A stretch of DNA of 64,000 nt from Bacteroidaceae bacterium (lineage in GTDB: Bacteria; Bacteroidota; Bacteroidia; Bacteroidales; Bacteroidaceae), in the NCBI GenBank assembly GCA_900769465.1, contig CAAGGT010000306.1, forward strand, positions 1-64,000, written 5' to 3'. This document shows positions 60,910 to 64,000 of the stretch, piece by piece. The translations under genes and the position numbers were made by a program. The notes beneath the pieces are model-generated. The model saw nothing but the letters and a program-made list of their open reading frames with translations, ran no database searches and was not told the DNA's origin. Position 1 is the stretch's first letter; every line of letters starts with the position of its first letter.

Positions 60910-63117
60910 TTAACCGCGTTTCACCTGTTTAACACCTTTAACTCCTTCAATCTTTGCTATAAGCTTGTTGAGCTTGGCATTACCACCCACAAGCAGTGAT
61001 ATCGTACCCGAAAAGAGAGTATCGTGCGATTCAATGTTGATACCACGCATCATCACATCCTTCTCCTGTGATATGACAGATGTGATATTGGTGACAACGC
61101 CTATGTTGTCGTTACCCACAACACGCAGTGTGACGGGAAAGAGCGCATTGTTGTTCTCAAACTCGCTCCAACGCGCCTCAATGACACGATATGGATAACG
61201 TTCCTGCAGTTGCCTTGCATTGGCACAATCACTGCGATGGATGGAAATGCCGCCATTTATGGTCACGAAACCAAAGACATCGTCGCCAAAGATTGGCGAA
61301 CAGCACTTTGCCAGTTTATAGTCAACCCCCTTGAGATTGCGCTCTATTATAAGCACATCGGACGAGCCATTCTGCTCCTTGCCGCTGAAAGTGAAGTCAC
61401 CGGCACTGCGTTGCGGTTCAGTGTTCTCATTTTCGGGATTGAGAAGCGCCTGATACCTTTTTATCACATCGGCAACATCAATGACACCGTCGGCCACATT
61501 CTGGTAGAAATCAGTAAGGCGTTTGAAACCCATCTTGCGAATGAGATGATCCATCAGTGACTCGTCGAATTCAATCTTGTGGTTCTTCAGCTTGCGGACA
61601 ATGGTTTCACGTCCCATATCGGCCTGTTTGGCACGTATTTCCTTCAATGCCTGACGTATCTTGGCGCGGGCACGACCGGTCTGTACTATATTGAGCCATG
61701 CGAGCTTTGGGGTCTGGCTGTTCGATGTTATGATTTCTACCTGGTCACCGTTATTCAAAGTGTGTCGTAACGGGACATTGCGCCCGTTAACCAACGCTCC
61801 GGTACAGCGACATCCAAGACCGGTGTGGATGGAGAAAGCAAAATCAAGGATTGTTGCTCCTTTTGCAAGACGGTAGAGATCACCTTTTGGTGTGAATATG
61901 AAAATCTCGTCCTTGTATAGTTCCATCTTGAACTTGCTCTCAACCGCGTTCTCTTCACTCATGTTCTCAAGAGTGTCACGAATGGATGCAAGCAGGTTGT
62001 CAAGCCCTTTCTCGCTCTGCACGCCTTTGTAGCGCCAGTGTGCGGCAAGTCCGTGTTCTGCTACGGCATCCATGCGTTCGGTACGTATCTGAACCTCTAC
62101 CCAACGGCCTTCGGGGCCCATAACCGTAGTGTGCAGCGACTCATATCCGTTACTCTTGGGCACAGAGAGCCAATCGCGCAAACGGTGCGGGTTTGGAGTG
62201 TACATATCGGCAACAATAGAGTATACCTGCCAGCACTCGCTCTTCTCGTTCTGCGGTTCACTGTCTATTATTATCCTTATGGCAAAGAGGTCATATATCT
62301 GCTCGAACGGGCGTTGCTGCTTCTTCATCTTTTGCCATATTGAATTTATGGACTTTGTGCGCCCTTTGATGCGGAACTTAATGTGTGGTTGCATCTTCAG
62401 TTGCCTTTCAATAGGCTTGATGAAAGAGGCTATATAGTCCTCACGTGATGCGGCTGTCTCCTGGAGTTTGCGGCTCAATTCGGAATATATCTCCGTTTCG
62501 GTATAACGCAACGAAAGGTCCTCCATCTCCGATTTCAGTTTGTAGAAACCCAACTTGTGCGCAAGCGGAATATATAGCTTTGATGCTTCATTGGCAACAA
62601 GTTTACGTGCCTCGTCATTATCGGAGTCGAACAACCCGCGCAACATGACAAGGCGGCTTGCTATCATTATGAGGATTACACGCATATCATTTGTGAACGA
62701 GAGCAGGAGATTCCTGAAATTCTCGGACTCGATAGTGGGGCTCTTGGCATAGAGAGAGTTTATTTGCATAAGATTGGTGAGGATTTTCGTGACATTCTCG
62801 CCAAAAATCACTTTTATCTCATCAATGCTTGCTGTGCCTGCATTGACACAACGGTTCAGCAGAATGCTTGTGACTATTTCATTCTGGAATCCGATTTCCT
62901 GCCCCACAAGGACTGCTGTCTGCATATCGTTCACGACCGGGCTGAAACCTAGTGCATCCCTTGTTATCAGCCCTTGGGCAATGGCGTTCTGTATCCTTTC
63001 CCTTATAAAAGCATAGGCAGCGGAGTCAACTCCTCCATCAATATCCTTGACAAGGATATCTGTGAGTTCAAGGATGATTTTCTTCTCCTCATCGGTATGT
63101 ATCAAAAGCTCACTCAT
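60910..63117 (-). CDS. relA: RelA/SpoT-family (p)ppGpp synthetase with degenerate hydrolase domain
   Basis: A 735-residue RSH protein. HD region (~1-190): the expected HDxxED metal site is replaced (LLNRCVNAGTASIDEIKVIF), so ppGpp hydrolase activity is probably lost. Synthetase domain: RIKGRTKSINSIWQKM, YDLFAIRIII, RLRDWLSVPKSNGYESLHTT, WVEVQIRTERMDAVAEHGLA. TGS (IFIFTPKGDLYRLAKGATIL), a zinc-finger/helical region (KCCSPIFGDDVFGFV, GISIHRSDCANA) and a C-terminal ACT (FPVTLRVVGNDNIGVVT). The ATG at 63117 is preferred to a TTG at 63138. Synthesises ppGpp/pppGpp on amino-acid starvation. A second, bifunctional SpoT must exist elsewhere to degrade it. Confidence 0.9.
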   Translation of the reverse strand: MSELLIHTDEEKKIILELTDILVKDIDGGVDSAAYAFIRERIQNAIAQGLITRDALGFSPVVNDMQTAVLVGQEIGFQNEIVTSILLNRCVNAGTASIDEIKVIFGENVTKILTNLMQINSLYAKSPTIESENFRNLLLSFTNDMRVILIMIASRLVMLRGLFDSDNDEARKLVANEASKLYIPLAHKLGFYKLKSEMEDLSLRYTETEIYSELSRKLQETAASREDYIASFIKPIERQLKMQPHIKFRIKGRTKSINSIWQKMKKQQRPFEQIYDLFAIRIIIDSEPQNEKSECWQVYSIVADMYTPNPHRLRDWLSVPKSNGYESLHTTVMGPEGRWVEVQIRTERMDAVAEHGLAAHWRYKGVQSEKGLDNLLASIRDTLENMSEENAVESKFKMELYKDEIFIFTPKGDLYRLAKGATILDFAFSIHTGLGCRCTGALVNGRNVPLRHTLNNGDQVEIITSNSQTPKLAWLNIVQTGRARAKIRQALKEIRAKQADMGRETIVRKLKNHKIEFDESLMDHLIRKMGFKRLTDFYQNVADGVIDVADVIKRYQALLNPENENTEPQRSAGDFTFSGKEQNGSSDVLIIERNLKGVDYKLAKCCSPIFGDDVFGFVTINGGISIHRSDCANARQLQERYPYRVIEARWSEFENNNALFPVTLRVVGNDNIGVVTNITSVISQEKDVMMRGINIESHDTLFSGTISLLVGGNAKLNKLIAKIEGVKGVKQVKRG

Positions 63118-63142
63118 AATCAAATTCTCTACTTTCAAAGCG

Positions 63143-63150
63143 CGAATTTA
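63143..63150 (-). promoter_or_regulatory. Candidate -7 element for relA
   Basis: Minus-strand TAAATTCG (63150-63143), one mismatch from TAnnTTTG, 25 bases before the ATG. Confidence 0.4.
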
Positions 63151-63178
63151 GTTTTTCTATTTTAATTATCAGCATTTT

Positions 63179-63210
63179 TTTGTCATTTATAGAAATTATT
63201 TCTATTTTCG
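63179..63210 (+). promoter_or_regulatory. Promoter for DUF4301 gene
   Basis: TTTG (63179-63182), 20 bases, TATTTTCG (63203-63210), one mismatch; 30 bases before the ATG. Confidence 0.6.
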
Positions 63211-63240
63211 CTCACATAAAAACTTTTAACAAACCATACT

Positions 63241-64000
63241 ATGATTAGCAAGGCAGACCAATTGCATTTGAGCAAAAAGGGTATTTCGGCCGAAGTTGTT
63301 GCCGAACAGTTGAACAGATTCAAGACAGGCTTTCCATTCCTGCAGCTCGAGGGAGCGGCAACAACCGGAAGGGGAGTGCTATCACCTTCGGAGCTGGAGG
63401 TAGAGGAGTACCTGAAGGAGTGGGACAACTATTGTACAGGAGAGAATGCCATACAGAAATTCGTTCCCGCATCGGGAGCTGCAAGCCGTATGTTCAAGGA
63501 CCTGTTCGCTTTCCTGAGCGCGGACTATGATGTACCCACTACAGATTTTGAAAAGAAATTCTTTGAAAACATTGACAAGTTTGCCTTCTTTGGCGACCTT
63601 GATGCTATGTGTGTAAAGAACAACAAGCTCACCATCAAGGAACTTATTGAAAAGGGCGAATACAAGAGCATCGTCTTCAATCTGCTCGATTTCACAGGAA
63701 TGAACTACGGTTCACTGCCAAAAGGACTGCTCAAATTCCATACATATGACGATGCAGCACGCAGATCGGCCGAAGAACATTTTGTCGAGGGTGCGCTATA
63801 TGCAGCAACCAACGGCGTGGTAAAGCTCCATTTCACGGTATCCCCTAACCACAAGGCACTTTTCGAGGAACTGGTTGCCGAGCGCAAGGCATATTACGAG
63901 AACCTCTTCAATGTGAAATATGAAATATCCTTCTCGGAGCAGAAGCAGAGCACAGACACCATTGCAGCCAATGCAGACAACACACCTTTCCGCGAGAACG
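63241..64000 (+). CDS. DUF4301 protein, 3' end cut by window edge
   Basis: An open frame from ATG 63241 runs off the window with 253 complete codons visible. It begins MISKADQLHLSKKGISAEVV and has the DUF4301 hallmark FVPASGAASRMFKDLFAF, which resembles the nucleotide-binding start of sugar nucleotidyltransferases (PKPASGAASRM-type). Further marks: NLLDFTGMNYGSLPKGLLKF, HFTVSPNHKALFEELV. Function of the family is unknown; a nucleotidyltransferase-like fold is inference. Divergent from relA. Confidence 0.85.
   Translation, partial: MISKADQLHLSKKGISAEVVAEQLNRFKTGFPFLQLEGAATTGRGVLSPSELEVEEYLKEWDNYCTGENAIQKFVPASGAASRMFKDLFAFLSADYDVPTTDFEKKFFENIDKFAFFGDLDAMCVKNNKLTIKELIEKGEYKSIVFNLLDFTGMNYGSLPKGLLKFHTYDDAARRSAEEHFVEGALYAATNGVVKLHFTVSPNHKALFEELVAERKAYYENLFNVKYEISFSEQKQSTDTIAANADNTPFREN

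Noticed and set aside
1..64000. CRISPR arrays, insertion sequences, prophage or integrase genes, rRNA operon
   Set aside because: No repeated spacers, transposase or integrase motifs, att-like duplications near the tRNA, or rRNA sequence were found on reading.

Overview
The window is a gene-dense stretch of a Bacteroidota chromosome, most likely a gut-type Bacteroidales (Bacteroides/Prevotella-like). Four things support this: many intergenic regions carry the Bacteroidetes -7 promoter element TAnnTTTG (often with TTG or TTTG 18-22 bases upstream); start codons mostly lack Shine-Dalgarno sequences; there is a full aerotolerance (bat) operon; and family-typical proteins occur (DUF4369/TlpA-like, HU-SPOR, DUF3667, DUF4301, DPSL ferritin, AddAB). 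I see no rRNA, CRISPR, insertion sequence or prophage. This is core and near-core chromosome, with one tRNA-Arg.

Layout. 1-8.9 kb: end of a TlpA-like thioredoxin protein, enolase, an unknown membrane protein (-), EttA-type ABC-F ATPase, an aminotransferase and a secreted GH20 hexosaminidase closed by a strong terminator. 9.2-14.9 kb: lepA-ftsY-rimO-HU-(HU/LysM fusion), a translation/secretion/nucleoid run. 15.0-24.3 kb: MoxR ATPase, DUF58, a membrane protein, BatA-BatE and a PAP2 phosphatase, ended by a 20-bp perfect hairpin. 24.3-27.9 kb: FHA protein and HU-SPOR protein (-), then a CDF metal transporter divergent from a MerR regulator. 28-29.8 kb: U32 protein. 30-40.4 kb (-): the DNA-end repair block sbcD-sbcC-addA-addB. 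40.6-43.8 kb: panB (+), a DUF4369-like lipoprotein, prs and a degenerate thiamine-phosphate-synthase-like protein (-). 44.0-48.3 kb: DPSL-type ferritin (+), then DUF2148-aguA-aguB (-), a putrescine-from-agmatine operon, and a DUF3667 protein. 48.6-52.8 kb: secreted M16 peptidase and cardiolipin-synthase-like protein (+). 52.8-56.7 kb (-): radical SAM protein overlapping a YhhQ-type queuosine-precursor transporter, tRNA-Arg(ACG), and a patatin-barrel protein. 56.9-64 kb: CBM9-like protein, SLC13 transporter, LysR regulator, DUF1573 protein, RelA with a degenerate hydrolase domain, and the start of a DUF4301 protein that runs off the window.

Themes. Two separate loci encode HU-fold proteins with a single membrane span and a peptidoglycan-binding module (LysM or SPOR), a layout suited to linking DNA to the cell wall. 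The radical SAM plus YhhQ pair looks like a queuine/preQ1 salvage unit. Many convergent gene pairs are separated by perfect hairpins, one of which has a stop codon at each foot. Functions are assigned from recognisable motifs and domain order only; no database search was possible.
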